64,000 nt of DNA, from the NCBI RefSeq assembly GCF_026686735.1, contig NZ_CP113432.1:2717001-2781000 (forward strand), read 5' to 3'. Under the pieces are notes generated by a model that was given only the letters and a program-made list of their open reading frames with translations, was not told the origin of the DNA and did not search any database. This stretch comes from Pseudomonas triclosanedens. Its GTDB lineage: Bacteria; Pseudomonadota; Gammaproteobacteria; Pseudomonadales; Pseudomonadaceae. Positions 1 through 8,754 of this stretch are shown here, one piece after another. The first letter of the stretch is position 1; each line of letters begins with the position of its first letter. Both the position numbers and the translations under genes were made by a program.

Positions 1-1
1 C

Positions 2-580
2 AGTTTCTATGCAGCGCTATCCGAGCGATTCGGCCGCTCGGCCAAAGCCTTCGAGTACCGGATGCGGAACATCTCTTATGTCTTGTCGCTCCTGGGGCGG
101 GACTGGTTGGATGGGCTGTACCCAGCGACGAACGTGGGGGGCAACATCGCTGCGCAGATCGAGGCGCTGATCGCCGAGGCGGAAGAGAAGCCGCTGCGTC
201 CTGTCGTGGAATTCGAGATTACCGTTCGAGAGAGCCTCAAGAAGAAGTCGTTGCCGCAACCCAAAGGCAATGCTTCGCCAACCACGTCGACATCGACGAT
301 CACGCAGTACCAGCGCGATCCCTTGGTCAAAGCCTGGGTGCTGAAAGAGGCGAACGGTACCTGCGAGCGCTGTGCGCAGCCCGCGCCGTTCAAAACTGTC
401 GAGGGCGATCCGTTCCTAGAGGTCCACCACGTTCGAAAACTTGCCGACAAAGGTTCCGATTCGGTGACCAACGCGGTAGCGATCTGCCCCAACTGCCACC
501 GCGAACTCCATTATGGGCAAGACGCCAAGCGCCTGATCGATGAGTTGTACCAGAACGTCACGCGCCTGATCCGGGAATGA
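2..580 (+). CDS. HNH endonuclease, 5'-truncated by window edge
   Basis: The reading frame is open from base 2 through the first in-frame ATG at 62, so the gene starts outside the window and only about 192 C-terminal residues are visible. The C-terminal third holds an HNH nuclease core: a CxxC pair (CERC), then VHH about 30 residues later, then a second zinc pair CPNCHRELHYG. The upstream part (ending in a LGRDWLDGLYPATNVGG stretch) resembles the N-terminal helper region of stand-alone HNH proteins often found in restriction or mobile settings. It probably cuts double-stranded DNA with a beta-beta-alpha-metal fold; substrate specificity is unknown. Starting at ATG 62 would give 172 aa, but the conserved-looking upstream residues argue against it. 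The gene to its left is not visible, so any defence-island context is inference. Confidence 0.8.
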   Translation, partial: SFYAALSERFGRSAKAFEYRMRNISYVLSLLGRDWLDGLYPATNVGGNIAAQIEALIAEAEEKPLRPVVEFEITVRESLKKKSLPQPKGNASPTTSTSTITQYQRDPLVKAWVLKEANGTCERCAQPAPFKTVEGDPFLEVHHVRKLADKGSDSVTNAVAICPNCHRELHYGQDAKRLIDELYQNVTRLIRE

Positions 581-756
581 ACGCTGGTGCCGGGTTGAGT
601 TCCGCCGACTTGGAACTAGCCTCAAGGAGGGGCCAAGGCCACGCCTGATTTTGGCCTGCCTTGGCCGGACGACATCACCCGCAGGCAGTCGGACAGGCAC
701 TCCCTTCCGGATCGTTGCACACACCGAGCCCGACGCAACGATCGAGGAGGTGCAGC

Positions 757-1689
757 ATGTTCCACGGTGACCTGGATGTGGCATCCGCAAAAGTCCTGCG
801 TGAGCTGCAGGATCGAATCAAGGCGCTGAACCTGCCGTCATCGGAACTGGACGAATCGATACTGGTGGCGTCGTGGAATATCCGCGCCTTTGGCCAGGGC
901 AAGCGCACACCGCTGGCACTGCACCTGATCGCGGAAATCATCGGCCAGTTCGACCTCGTATCGGTCGTCGAACTACGCGAGAATCTCGGCGATCTCTCGA
1001 CCGTGTTGAAGTACCTCGGCCCGTACTGGAGCGTTGTCTATTCGGACGTCACCGAAGACTACGGCGGCAACTGGGAGCGTCTGGCATTCGTCTACGACAA
1101 GCGCGCGGTGCAGTTTTCCGGGCTCGCCGGTTCGGGTATTCCGCCGCGCAAACGGGTGGGGGAGGAGTACATCGGCGCGGAGTCGTTCTGGCGCCCGCCG
1201 TATTCCGCCGCCTTCTGCTCGGGCAGCTTCGATTTCGTCGCCATCGCCGCGCACCTGCGCTGGGGCGACAGCCAGACCGCGCGGCTGGATGAGATTCGCC
1301 GCTTCGCCGAATGGGTGGACTTCAAGATGCGCCGCAACAAGACGGTCGATACCGACATCATCGTCTTCGGCGACTTCAATACCGAAACCCCGGAGATGCA
1401 CGCCGCGTTGTTGTCGAAAGGTTTCAAGATGCCGACAGCGCTGGTGGACATCAAGACCACCCTGGCCCAGCAACAGCATTACGACCACATCCTGCACAAC
1501 CCCGAGTTTCTCAAGTCGTTCACCAATGAAGGCGGTGTCTGCAAGTTGTTCTCGGAAGACGACGCACACTGGTTCGGCGTGAGCAGGGCAAACCTGTCGT
1601 TCCAGCTTTCTGACCACTTCCCGATCTGGGCGAAAGTAATGGTCGATACCGATGCGGAGAAACTCGACCAACTGATTCGCGGCAACTGA
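757..1689 (+). CDS. Endonuclease/exonuclease/phosphatase (EEP) family protein
   Basis: A 310-aa protein of the EEP (DNase I/exonuclease III-like) fold. Visible motifs in order are SWNIRAFG near residue 40, a VVELREN metal-binding Glu motif, an HLRWG motif, VFGDFNTE and the terminal SDHFPIWA. It should be a metal-dependent phosphodiesterase or nuclease, probably cytoplasmic since no signal peptide is seen. The start at ATG 757 is chosen because GAGGAGG lies 6 nt upstream; the frame is open 96 nt further up but with no ribosome binding site. It follows the HNH gene with a 176-bp gap, so both may belong to one nuclease-rich accessory segment, but no shared operon can be shown. The exact substrate (DNA, RNA, phospholipid) cannot be told from sequence. 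Confidence 0.82.
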   Translation: MFHGDLDVASAKVLRELQDRIKALNLPSSELDESILVASWNIRAFGQGKRTPLALHLIAEIIGQFDLVSVVELRENLGDLSTVLKYLGPYWSVVYSDVTEDYGGNWERLAFVYDKRAVQFSGLAGSGIPPRKRVGEEYIGAESFWRPPYSAAFCSGSFDFVAIAAHLRWGDSQTARLDEIRRFAEWVDFKMRRNKTVDTDIIVFGDFNTETPEMHAALLSKGFKMPTALVDIKTTLAQQQHYDHILHNPEFLKSFTNEGGVCKLFSEDDAHWFGVSRANLSFQLSDHFPIWAKVMVDTDAEKLDQLIRGN

Positions 1690-1943
1690 GCGGCCATTGC
1701 GCTGCCTCATCGTGCGAACGTCGACTATCGACAATCTACGATGGCCGTCGCAGTACCCGGTTGGCTTTAATTGCACGCCCTTGCGGGCTGGATAAAAGGG
1801 CCGATCCAGACGGACTCCCACCGACTCTGGTTTTCATTGGCCTGGCTATCGGCTGATACGACGCTCATTCCCTTCGCGTCTATCCAACCTGTTCATTTCA
1901 AGTTTGTGCTCGTGGCAGCGATTGCCTCGGGTAAGGAGTTTTC

Positions 1944-2444
1944 ATGCGTTTTGCAAAAGTGGTTTCCGCAGTGTTTCTGTTGTCCGGTTCGATGCTGGCA
2001 ATGGCCGATGACCGTGGCATCTACATCGGCGGCGGCGTCACTCGTTCGGAAATCGACGAGGCCCGTTTCGATGACAAGGACGACAGCTACAAGTTTTATG
2101 CGGGCTATCGCGTGAACAATTACCTGGCATTCGAAGGCGCGCTGGTCGATTTCGGCGACATGCGCGACGGCAAGGAGCGTTTCGACGGCCAGTCGGTCCA
2201 GGCCAACATGCGCCTGGGCTTCCCCATCGGCCAGCGCATCCGTCTGTTCGGCACCGCTGGCGTGCACGCCTGGCACGCCGATGATGACGTGGCGGGCAAG
2301 TCCGACGACATGGACGGCCTGTATGGCTATGGCGCGGAAATGGACGTGCTCGGCGGTCTGGGCCTGCGCCTGGAGCAGGAAACCCTCGAGGTCGGCGATG
2401 TCGACCTGGATCAGACCTCGCTGTCCGCCTACTGGCGCTTCTGA
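1944..2444 (+). CDS. Small outer-membrane beta-barrel protein (OmpA/opacity-like)
   Basis: A 166-aa protein with a Sec signal peptide (residues 1-22, cleavage near AMA-DD), followed by alternating amphipathic strands typical of 8-stranded barrels: GIYIGGGV, YKFYAGYRV, LAFEGALVDFG, VQANMRLGF and IRLFGTAGVHAW. It ends in an aromatic residue (SAYWRF), the usual C-terminal signature for BAM-dependent insertion. There is no peptidoglycan-binding OmpA C-domain. AAGGAG lies 8 nt before the ATG. A strong hairpin follows at 2458-2479, so it is probably monocistronic. The role is unknown: structural, adhesin-like or small-molecule binding are all possible. Confidence 0.82.
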   Translation: MRFAKVVSAVFLLSGSMLAMADDRGIYIGGGVTRSEIDEARFDDKDDSYKFYAGYRVNNYLAFEGALVDFGDMRDGKERFDGQSVQANMRLGFPIGQRIRLFGTAGVHAWHADDDVAGKSDDMDGLYGYGAEMDVLGGLGLRLEQETLEVGDVDLDQTSLSAYWRF

Positions 2445-2457
2445 TCCACTACGAAGA

Positions 2458-2479
2458 AGGGCGCCGCAAATGGCGCCCT
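2458..2479 (+). terminator. Hairpin terminator after the barrel gene
   Basis: Perfect 8-bp stem AGGGCGCC / GGCGCCCT with a 6-nt loop, 13 nt after the stop codon. The T-tract is poor. It lies between convergent genes and could serve both strands. Confidence 0.65.
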
Positions 2480-2506
2480 CTGCCTTCCAACGCGTCGGCG
2501 TAATGC

Positions 2507-2941
2507 TCAGGGTGATGCGCCAGAGGTCGCGCAGGCCTCAAGCAGCAACTGGTACAGGCGGATCACGAAACCATATTCATAGGCGTGCCGGGGCAGGCCG
2601 CTGGCAATGGCGGTGCGCCCGTGCACCAGCGCCGCCCACGGAGCCACTGTGTAGCGTGTGGAGACGCTGCGCTCTGCCGCCAGCATGCCCTTGCGTAGCG
2701 CCTCGACATGCTTGCCTTGCCTCTCCAGCAGCGGAATGGCGCGGCAATAGGGCGTTGCGGCAACTTCCCTGGGCGTCACTCGGGGTGTCATCCGAGCCTG
2801 CCAGAAGGCTTGGGTGACGTGCTCGCGCAACTCATCCCAGTCCGCTTCCGTCCCCGCCATGAACGCTTGCCCGCGCAAGCGAGCGATGCCTGCCAGGGCT
2901 GCCTCGTAATGCAGCAACGCGGAATCGTCCGGTAGCGTCAT
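2507..2941 (-). CDS. Hypothetical protein, 144 aa
   Basis: Not recognised. A 144-aa, Ala/Arg-rich, probably all-helical soluble protein without signal peptide or membrane segments; the spacing of acidic and aromatic residues suggests a helical bundle. Its ATG overlaps the stop codon of the upstream 93-aa gene (ATGA), so the two are translationally coupled and likely work together. Codon use is ordinary for the replicon, which supports a real gene rather than an antisense ORF. No function is assigned. Confidence 0.6.
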   Translation of the reverse strand: MTLPDDSALLHYEAALAGIARLRGQAFMAGTEADWDELREHVTQAFWQARMTPRVTPREVAATPYCRAIPLLERQGKHVEALRKGMLAAERSVSTRYTVAPWAALVHGRTAIASGLPRHAYEYGFVIRLYQLLLEACATSGASP

Positions 2942-3219
2942 CGCGCAAGCCCCGCGCTTTTGCGGGAGTGTTGGTCCAGCGCCAGCTCGAACAACTGGCG
3001 AGACTCGCTCAGCAGCGGTGCCAGCGCCGACGCCAGCCGCGCCACTTCGTCCACCAGAGCGCAGTCGGGCTTGCTCTCCAGCAGGCGCAGCAGGTCCTCC
3101 ACGGCGTTGAGTCGCCGTGCGGCGGTGTCGTACAGATGGTCTACGGAGGCTTGCGGGTTCACCAGCAGCACATCGTCGTGGGGCTGGGCGATCAGGGGGA
3201 TCGGGTGACGTTCAGCCAT
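2938..3219 (-). CDS. Small Pseudomonas-type hypothetical protein, 93 aa
   Basis: A 93-aa protein with a short polar N-terminus, a VNPQASVDHLYDTAARRLNAV segment and two predicted helices. The layout is reminiscent of the DUF3077/DUF6124 small proteins common in Pseudomonas (helical, with a leading 'xNP' motif), but I cannot confirm membership. The start at 3219 is chosen for GGAGG 6-7 nt upstream; the frame extends further up but without a binding site. It is the first gene of a two-gene unit with the coupled 144-aa gene. Confidence 0.6.
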   Translation of the reverse strand: MAERHPIPLIAQPHDDVLLVNPQASVDHLYDTAARRLNAVEDLLRLLESKPDCALVDEVARLASALAPLLSESRQLFELALDQHSRKSAGLAR

Positions 3220-3962
3220 GCTGCACCTCCGGGCGGAGAGAGAGGGAACGGTGGTGCGCGGGGGTGAAAGGGGGATAGTGCATTTTCCGTTGCTCCTTGA
3301 ACCTTTGTAAGGAGCCGCCACCATCCTGTTGCGATTCAGAGAGGGAGGCGGGCCGCACGAGGGTCGCAATCCGGAGGTTCAAGGAAATCCGGCTAGGCCG
3401 AAGCCCACCTCGCGCGGCCGCCATAGATGCACGAAGCACTGACGACATGAGGGCGCCAATGCTTGCGCACTGGCGTCTACGCGCCTGAACCGATCCGGGT
3501 TGCGACACCCGACCACGGGATTGACCGCGGCGAACGGAATCTACCGGCAGCGCTCGTAGGCCCACAATGATAAATGACGGTAGGAAAATTCGCTTTCTGC
3601 TTGCGGTGTAGAAGGCTGCGCAATTGGGGAGCCGACATGAGGTTTGCCATACCTCCTGCAGGCAGTTGAGCGGTTATTGCCCGTTGCCTGGTCACCGGGC
3701 AGCGCACGCTTCGCGGTTTGGCTTGCAGCTTTGCGGCGAGGGAGGGCGGCTCCAGCGGTTGTCGGGTCTGTCGTGCGGCGTTTATTTTAATTTACGGCTG
3801 TTGTGTATTCTGATCGGTCGTGCCAGTGTGTGCGCCCTGGCGGCTCCTTTCGCCACCGATGCCATGCGTTGCGTATCCGGTTTGTCCGCCGGGCGCTGAT
3901 CGGTGCCGCTGGCCGACGGTACACTCACTCCCGTCGCGTAACAGAAGTACAAGAGAATCGAG
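3220..3962. other. Long intergenic stretch, no convincing gene
   Basis: About 740 bp between the minus-strand small-gene pair and the amidase unit. Short ORFs here have poor codon use and no ribosome binding sites. The segment 3780-3810 is AT-rich for this genome and probably carries the promoter of the amidase unit; the part next to 3219 must carry the promoter of the small-gene pair. No repeat or RNA gene was recognised. Confidence 0.4.
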
Positions 3963-4055
3963 ATGAACACGCATTTTCCGACTTGCGCCGTCTGGGTCCG
4001 TCGCGACGCAGACCTGCCCCTTCCCACCAACCTCCAGCCGACGGTGAAAGCATGA
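3963..4055 (+). CDS. 30-codon ORF overlapping the amidase start (possible leader)
   Basis: A short ORF starting ATG AAC ACG and encoding 30 residues (MNTHFPTCAVWVRR...). Its TGA overlaps the amidase ATG in an ATGA junction. A purine-rich GAGAATCGAG sits directly upstream as a possible ribosome binding site, whereas the amidase start itself has only a weak GGTGAAAG. The arrangement suggests translational coupling of the amidase to a leader ORF. No regulatory codon run or homologue is recognised, so it may simply be a coupling device, or spurious. Confidence 0.35.
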   Translation: MNTHFPTCAVWVRRDADLPLPTNLQPTVKA

Positions 4056-5755
4056 TCGAGGTAACCGAAGTTTCCATTGCGCAGCTGCGTGAAGCCCTGG
4101 AGTCGGGCCGCACCACCGCGGTCGAGCTGGTCACCGCCTATCTCGCGCGCATCGACGCCTACGATGGCCCGGAAACGGCCACTCGTCTCAACTCGGTCGT
4201 GGTGCGCAACCCCGAGGCACTTAAGGAAGCCGAGGCTTCCGATGCCCGCCGTGCCCGTGGCGAAACCCTCAGCCCGCTGGACGGCATTCCCTACACCGCC
4301 AAGGACAGCTACCTGGTGAAGGGGCTCACCGCCGCTTCCGGCAGCCCGGCCTTCAAGGACCTTGTCGCCTATCGCGATGCGTTCACCATCGAGCGCCTGC
4401 GCGCTGCCGGTGCGATCTGCCTGGGCAAGACCAACATGCCGCCGATGGCCAACGGCGGCATGCAGCGCGGCGTCTATGGCCGTGCCGAAAGCCCGTATAA
4501 CGCCGGTTACCTCACCGCGCCGTTCGCCTCCGGCTCCTCCAACGGTGCCGGCACCGCCACCGCCGCCAGCTTCTCCGCCTTCGGCCTGGCCGAGGAAACC
4601 TGGTCGAGTGGCCGCGGCCCTGCATCGAACAACGGCCTGTGCGCCTATACCCCGTCGCGCGGTGTGATTTCGGTGCGCGGCAACTGGCCGCTGACGCCAA
4701 CGATGGACGTGGTGGTGCCTTACGCGCGCACCATGGCCGATCTGCTCGAAGTGCTGGATGTCGTGGTGGCCGAAGACCCGGACAAGCGCGGCGACCTGTG
4801 GCGCCTGCAACCGTGGGTACCGATCCCGACCGTCGCCGCCGTGCGCCCGGCCTCGTACCTGGACCTCGCAGTCAAGGCCGAAGCCCTCAAGGGCAAGCGC
4901 CTGGGCGTGCCGCGCATGTTCATCAACAAGGACGAAGAGGCCGGCACCAGCGAGAAGCCCGGCATCGGCGGCCCCACCGGCCAGCGCATCAACACGCGCC
5001 CGTCGGTGATTGCACTGTGGGAAGAGGCGCGCAAGGCGCTGGAAGCGGCTGGCGCGGAAGTGATTGAGGTCGACTTCCCGCTGGTTTCCAACTGCGAGGG
5101 CGACCGCCCTGGCGCGCCCACGGTGTTCAACCGCGGCATCGTTTCCGAGCAGTTCCTGCATGACGAGTTGTGGGAGCTGTCTGGCTGGGGCTTCGACGAC
5201 TTCCTGCGCGCCAACGGCGATCCCAAGCTGAACAAGCTGGCCGACGTCGACGGCCCGCAGATTTTCCCTCATGACCCCGGCACCCTGCCGAACCGCGAGG
5301 GCGACCTCTGCGCCGGCATGGACGAGTACGTGAACATGGCCCAGCGCGGCCTGAAGACCTGGGACCAGATCGAAAGCCTGCCCGACGGCCTGCGCGGCCT
5401 GGAAGAAACCCGTCGCATCGACCTGGAAGAGTGGATGGATCGCCTGCATCTGGACGCGGTGCTGTTCCCGACCGTGGCCGATGTCGCCCCGGCCGATGCG
5501 GATGTGAACCCGGAGTCCGCGGACATCGCCTGGAGCAATGGCGTCTGGGTCGCCAACGGCAACCTCGCCATTCGCCACCTGGGCGTGCCCACTGTCACCG
5601 TACCGATGGGGGTGATGGCCGACATCGGCATGCCGGTCGGCCTGACCTTCGCCGGTCGCGCCTACAGCGATAACGCGCTGCTGCGCTTCGCCGCAGCCTT
5701 CGAGTCCACTGGCTCGAAGCGCATGGTTCCGCCGCGTACTCCGCCGCTGGCCTGA
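4052..5755 (+). CDS. Amidase signature family amidohydrolase
   Basis: A 567-aa amidase-signature enzyme. The Ser-cisSer-Lys triad is visible: Lys in GIPYTAKDSY, cis-Ser in the glycine/serine-rich SGSSNGAGTA segment, and the nucleophilic Ser in EETWSSGRGPAS. It should hydrolyse a carboxylic amide to acid and ammonia in the cytoplasm; the substrate is not predictable. It is longer than typical 450-500 aa bacterial amidases, with an insertion around residues 240-400. The start at 4052 is chosen because the amidase-like sequence begins there (MIEVTEVSIAQLREAL) and it couples to the preceding 30-codon ORF; the frame is open to 3803 but that extension is Arg-rich and unlike the family. A clean terminator follows at 5773-5794. 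Confidence 0.85.
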   Translation: MIEVTEVSIAQLREALESGRTTAVELVTAYLARIDAYDGPETATRLNSVVVRNPEALKEAEASDARRARGETLSPLDGIPYTAKDSYLVKGLTAASGSPAFKDLVAYRDAFTIERLRAAGAICLGKTNMPPMANGGMQRGVYGRAESPYNAGYLTAPFASGSSNGAGTATAASFSAFGLAEETWSSGRGPASNNGLCAYTPSRGVISVRGNWPLTPTMDVVVPYARTMADLLEVLDVVVAEDPDKRGDLWRLQPWVPIPTVAAVRPASYLDLAVKAEALKGKRLGVPRMFINKDEEAGTSEKPGIGGPTGQRINTRPSVIALWEEARKALEAAGAEVIEVDFPLVSNCEGDRPGAPTVFNRGIVSEQFLHDELWELSGWGFDDFLRANGDPKLNKLADVDGPQIFPHDPGTLPNREGDLCAGMDEYVNMAQRGLKTWDQIESLPDGLRGLEETRRIDLEEWMDRLHLDAVLFPTVADVAPADADVNPESADIAWSNGVWVANGNLAIRHLGVPTVTVPMGVMADIGMPVGLTFAGRAYSDNALLRFAAAFESTGSKRMVPPRTPPLA

Positions 5756-5772
5756 CACCCGAAGGGCGCGAG

Positions 5773-5794
5773 CGGGGCCGCAATGGCCCCGTTT
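5773..5794 (+). terminator. Rho-independent terminator after the amidase
   Basis: 7-bp stem CGGGGCC / GGCCCCG with GCAAT loop and a short T run, 17 nt after the amidase stop. It also faces the convergent B3/B4 gene end. Confidence 0.7.
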
Positions 5795-5806
5795 CCGCCG
5801 CTTCGG

Positions 5807-6505
5807 CTATCTGCGCTCGAACGGCGCAATCAGCGATGACTCGATCACGGCGCCCGGCATCATTGCGCCGAGCCCTTCGATCAGCCGCTCGCCAGCTTCC
5901 TGCAATGCCTCGAGGGGCATCTCCGGCAGGCTCTCCAGAATGAACCACATCTGCCTTGCGTCCGCGTCCAGACGGGTGCGAATGCCTTGCCGCCAGTTCC
6001 AGCGCCGGCAGGTAACGCCGGCATCGTCACGCCAGACCACCTCGCCAGCCTCCGGCGCATCGTCGAACGGTTCGCCGTCCTTGATGGTGTCGAACCGCTC
6101 GCTGCCGTCGGCGATCACCAGTCTGGGCATGCCGACATAGGCCGCGAAATTCTCCCCGCCCACCGGAATCGCATAGCGAAGGCTGATCGCGTTGTAGAGG
6201 TCGACCACCGGGTTGATGCTCGGCAACTCGCCGTCGCGCAGCACACGCTTGCGCAGCGCCTCGGCCGAGCAGGGCGTGCGCTGCGGCTTGGCGCCGAAGC
6301 GGCGGAAGGTTTCGGCCCAGGCCGCCAGATGGGCCGCCGCCCACGGTGGGCTTTGCGTATCGAGCGAGCGGCAGGCATCCCGCAGGGCCTGCTCGGCAAC
6401 ACCTGGGTCGATTAGCGGAGCGGCCTCGACCGAGATGCTCAGCGCCCGGAAGCCGGGGGCCAGGGTGGCGATGGCGGGGTCGATCCGGGGAATGACGGAC
6501 AGCAT
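5807..6505 (-). CDS. B3/B4 tRNA-binding-domain protein
   Basis: A 232-aa protein resembling stand-alone B3/B4 domains, the fold that does editing in the phenylalanyl-tRNA synthetase beta subunit. The run LPSINPVVDLYNAISLRY near residues 95-112, followed by IPVGGENFAAYVG, is typical of this family. Related free-standing proteins are proposed to deacylate or sense mis-aminoacylated tRNA, but function is not established. The start at 6505 has AGGAGGAAG about 9 nt upstream; the frame is open to 6655 without a binding site. It is probably transcribed alone: DJ-1 ends 560 bp upstream and the amidase converges from the other side. Confidence 0.72.
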   Translation of the reverse strand: MLSVIPRIDPAIATLAPGFRALSISVEAAPLIDPGVAEQALRDACRSLDTQSPPWAAAHLAAWAETFRRFGAKPQRTPCSAEALRKRVLRDGELPSINPVVDLYNAISLRYAIPVGGENFAAYVGMPRLVIADGSERFDTIKDGEPFDDAPEAGEVVWRDDAGVTCRRWNWRQGIRTRLDADARQMWFILESLPEMPLEALQEAGERLIEGLGAMMPGAVIESSLIAPFERR

Positions 6506-7068
6506 CTGAGAAGCTTCCTCCTGTATGTGCAAGGGCGGTTCAGCGACGAACCAGGTTTCGCGCGTTGTAGTGCCCCCAGGCCACGAGAGCACCTGAAGGC
6601 TAGTGAAGAGCCGCTGTATCGTGGGATGACGTCGGCGACGCAAGGTGACGAACAAGTGTCCGCCGACGTATTTCTACCTGGAGGGCGTCATCAGCTCCAA
6701 TGAATTCGCCTAATGCAAAATAAGGAAATCTGATTTCAGATGCCGTACCGTGCCGGCCCGGCAGCTCAGCCCGGCTGCCGATGGTTTGCCGGTAAGGCGG
6801 ACGCCAGCCGCTAGCCAACTGCGTACAGCTTTCCGAAAATCGCCCCAGACTGCTTCTGCAGCGATACCACCACGCCCCTTGTAGCGGCTGCTCCGCAGCG
6901 TGCTGTCCGGGACCGCCGCTATGCGGAGCCTCCTTCGCGTCAATCACGGCGGCAGCGTTACCTCCGAAATTGCGCGTTCGACTACCACAGCACCGCTGTT
7001 CCATCACTCCAGGAACAAAACCGACCTGAAGGTCCATCGGGTCTCCAGGGCCAACACATGGGTTGTCT
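6506..7068. other. Intergenic region with one clean palindrome
   Basis: About 560 bp between two minus-strand genes with no convincing ORF. The only structure of note is a 6-2-6 palindrome, ATCTGA-TT-TCAGAT, at 6728-6741, about 220 bp upstream of the B3/B4 start, which could be a regulator site. Base composition is slightly lower in GC than the flanks. Confidence 0.4.
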
Positions 7069-7758
7069 TCAGGCGCTCAGTAGTGAAATGACCCGTTTGG
7101 CAGTGACCTTGGCTGACTGAGGGTTCTGCCCTGTCACCAGGCGGCCATCCACCACAGCCTTCGGAGTAAAGGGAACCAGCGCCTTTTCGAACCGTGCGCC
7201 ACGTCGCTTCATCTCTTCCTCGGCGTTGTAGGGCACCTGTTTGGCCACGCCCGCCAGGATCTCTTCCATCCAGGTAAAGCCGGTCACGCGTCGCCCTGCG
7301 ACGAGCAGCGAGCCGTCGGAGAGCCGAGCGTTCAAAAGGCCGCAGTAGCCATGGCACACGGAGGCAACGATGCCGCCGTGCTCATAGACCTCGCGGGCGA
7401 GTCGCTGCAGCCCTTCGTCATCCGGATAGTCGTACATCACGGCGTGACCGCCCGTGAAGTACATCGCATCGAAATCCTTGCCGTGTAACTCACCCGGTGA
7501 GGCGGTGTGCGAAAGCAACGCCATGCTGGCGGGATCAGCCAACCAGCGTTTAGCGGAGGCATCGGCGTTCGGCCATTTGAGTGAGCGTGGCTCCAGAGGT
7601 ATTGCTCCACCCTTGGGACTCACCAACCGCTGCTCGTAGCCCTGGGCAGCGAAGAGGTCGTAAGCGTGGGAGAGCTCCGACAGCCATAAGCCGGTTGGCT
7701 CGTCGGGATTGTCGAAGTGAGCCACGTTGGAGACGACATGGAGAATGCGACGGGGCAT
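7069..7758 (-). CDS. DJ-1/PfpI (type 1 glutamine amidotransferase-like) protein
   Basis: A 229-aa Hsp31-like DJ-1/PfpI protein. The nucleophile elbow is IVASVCHGYCGLLN (Cys around residue 133), preceded by the conserved YFTGGHAVMYDYP segment with its acidic partner region. Members act as glyoxalase III, aldehyde detoxifying enzymes or chaperones. It is the last gene of a minus-strand operon: the upstream epimerase stop lies 6 nt before its ATG. With a MerR-type promoter in front of the operon, a reactive-aldehyde or electrophile response is a reasonable inference. Confidence 0.85.
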   Translation of the reverse strand: MPRRILHVVSNVAHFDNPDEPTGLWLSELSHAYDLFAAQGYEQRLVSPKGGAIPLEPRSLKWPNADASAKRWLADPASMALLSHTASPGELHGKDFDAMYFTGGHAVMYDYPDDEGLQRLAREVYEHGGIVASVCHGYCGLLNARLSDGSLLVAGRRVTGFTWMEEILAGVAKQVPYNAEEEMKRRGARFEKALVPFTPKAVVDGRLVTGQNPQSAKVTAKRVISLLSA

Positions 7759-7764
7759 GATGGT

Positions 7765-8718
7765 CTACCTTTCAAACGGATTCGGTCTGGATTCTGCAAA
7801 GAGCTGCTCGAGCCCTTGGCGATAAGCAGTCACCTTGAACTTCGGGAAACGCCGCTTGAATTTCGCCGAGTCGAACAGGTTGTCGCGCTCATAGCGCGGC
7901 AGCAGCTCTCGAAGCTCGCGGACCGGCCCGGAAAGCAGGCCAGCGGCTATCAAAGTCCACTTGCCGAGAACTCGGTAAGAGGGCTCACGGCCCACCAGTC
8001 CGGATGCCACCGCCACGATCTGTCGGTAGGTGAGGCGATCATCGTCGCAGGGCAAATGCCAGGTTTGCCCGAACGTGTCCGCTGCGTTACCTAAGGCCGC
8101 CAGCGCGCGGCTCGCGTCGGGAGTCCAGATGAGCGTGCGCCTGGTGTCGTCGCGTACCGGCACTCGCGGTGTCTGACCCGACTTGATCCTGTCGATGACC
8201 AACGTATTGGTAATGCTCTGCGTCTTGTCAGGACCGTAGAACTCGGGGGCTCGTCCGATAACGACGGGGATTTCTCCCCGTGCCATCTCCTGCAGGACCA
8301 TCGACGCCATCGACGCCATCGCGGCGCGCACCTTGCCTTTGCGGCCTACGGGTTCGAATACGGATGCCTCGGTCAGTACACGGCCATCCTGCGGGTACAT
8401 GTAGGTGTTGTCGAAATAGACGAATTTGGCCTTTGCCGCTCGAGTCGCATCCAGCGCGTTCTTGAGCATCGCTGGAAACCGCTCTTCCCACAGCCGCGTA
8501 TCCGGCGGCAGCCCCGCAGTGAAGTAGACGATGCTGCTACCCTCTACCGCCCTGGCGGCCTGACCGGCATCAAGCAGGTCGGCCGGCACCAGGGCGTCGG
8601 AGTCGTTGACCTTCTCAGGTCGGCGGCTCACAAGTCGCAGATCTGTCGTATAGGCGCGGCTCAACTCTCGCGCCAACTCCACCGCAATCTGGCCGGTGGC
8701 GCCCAAAATGGTCTGCAT
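7765..8718 (-). CDS. NAD(P)-dependent epimerase/dehydratase (extended SDR-like)
   Basis: A 317-aa Rossmann-fold protein. The N-terminal dinucleotide motif is ILGATGQIAVELA and a Tyr-containing YFDNTYMYP segment lies near residue 105, as in atypical extended SDRs. It is close to NAD-dependent epimerase family members annotated as nucleoside-diphosphate-sugar epimerases, but the classic YxxxK is not obvious, so it may be an NmrA-like or enone-type reductase. The start MQTILGATG at 8718 has GAGGAA upstream; the 12-residue extension has none. It lies between the acetoacetate-decarboxylase-like gene (36-bp gap) and the DJ-1 gene (6-bp gap), so one operon is likely. Confidence 0.78.
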   Translation of the reverse strand: MQTILGATGQIAVELARELSRAYTTDLRLVSRRPEKVNDSDALVPADLLDAGQAARAVEGSSIVYFTAGLPPDTRLWEERFPAMLKNALDATRAAKAKFVYFDNTYMYPQDGRVLTEASVFEPVGRKGKVRAAMASMASMVLQEMARGEIPVVIGRAPEFYGPDKTQSITNTLVIDRIKSGQTPRVPVRDDTRRTLIWTPDASRALAALGNAADTFGQTWHLPCDDDRLTYRQIVAVASGLVGREPSYRVLGKWTLIAAGLLSGPVRELRELLPRYERDNLFDSAKFKRRFPKFKVTAYRQGLEQLFAESRPNPFER

Positions 8719-8754
8719 GCGATTTCCTCGCTTGGCCTTGGGAATCCGCAACAC

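Noticed and set aside
3782..5758. 658-codon ORF antisense to the amidase
   Set aside because: Shadow frame; the plus-strand amidase has clear catalytic motifs.
6600..7037. 145-codon minus ORF in the gap before the B3/B4 gene
   Set aside because: Low-complexity coding character, no binding site, ends inside the neighbouring promoter region.
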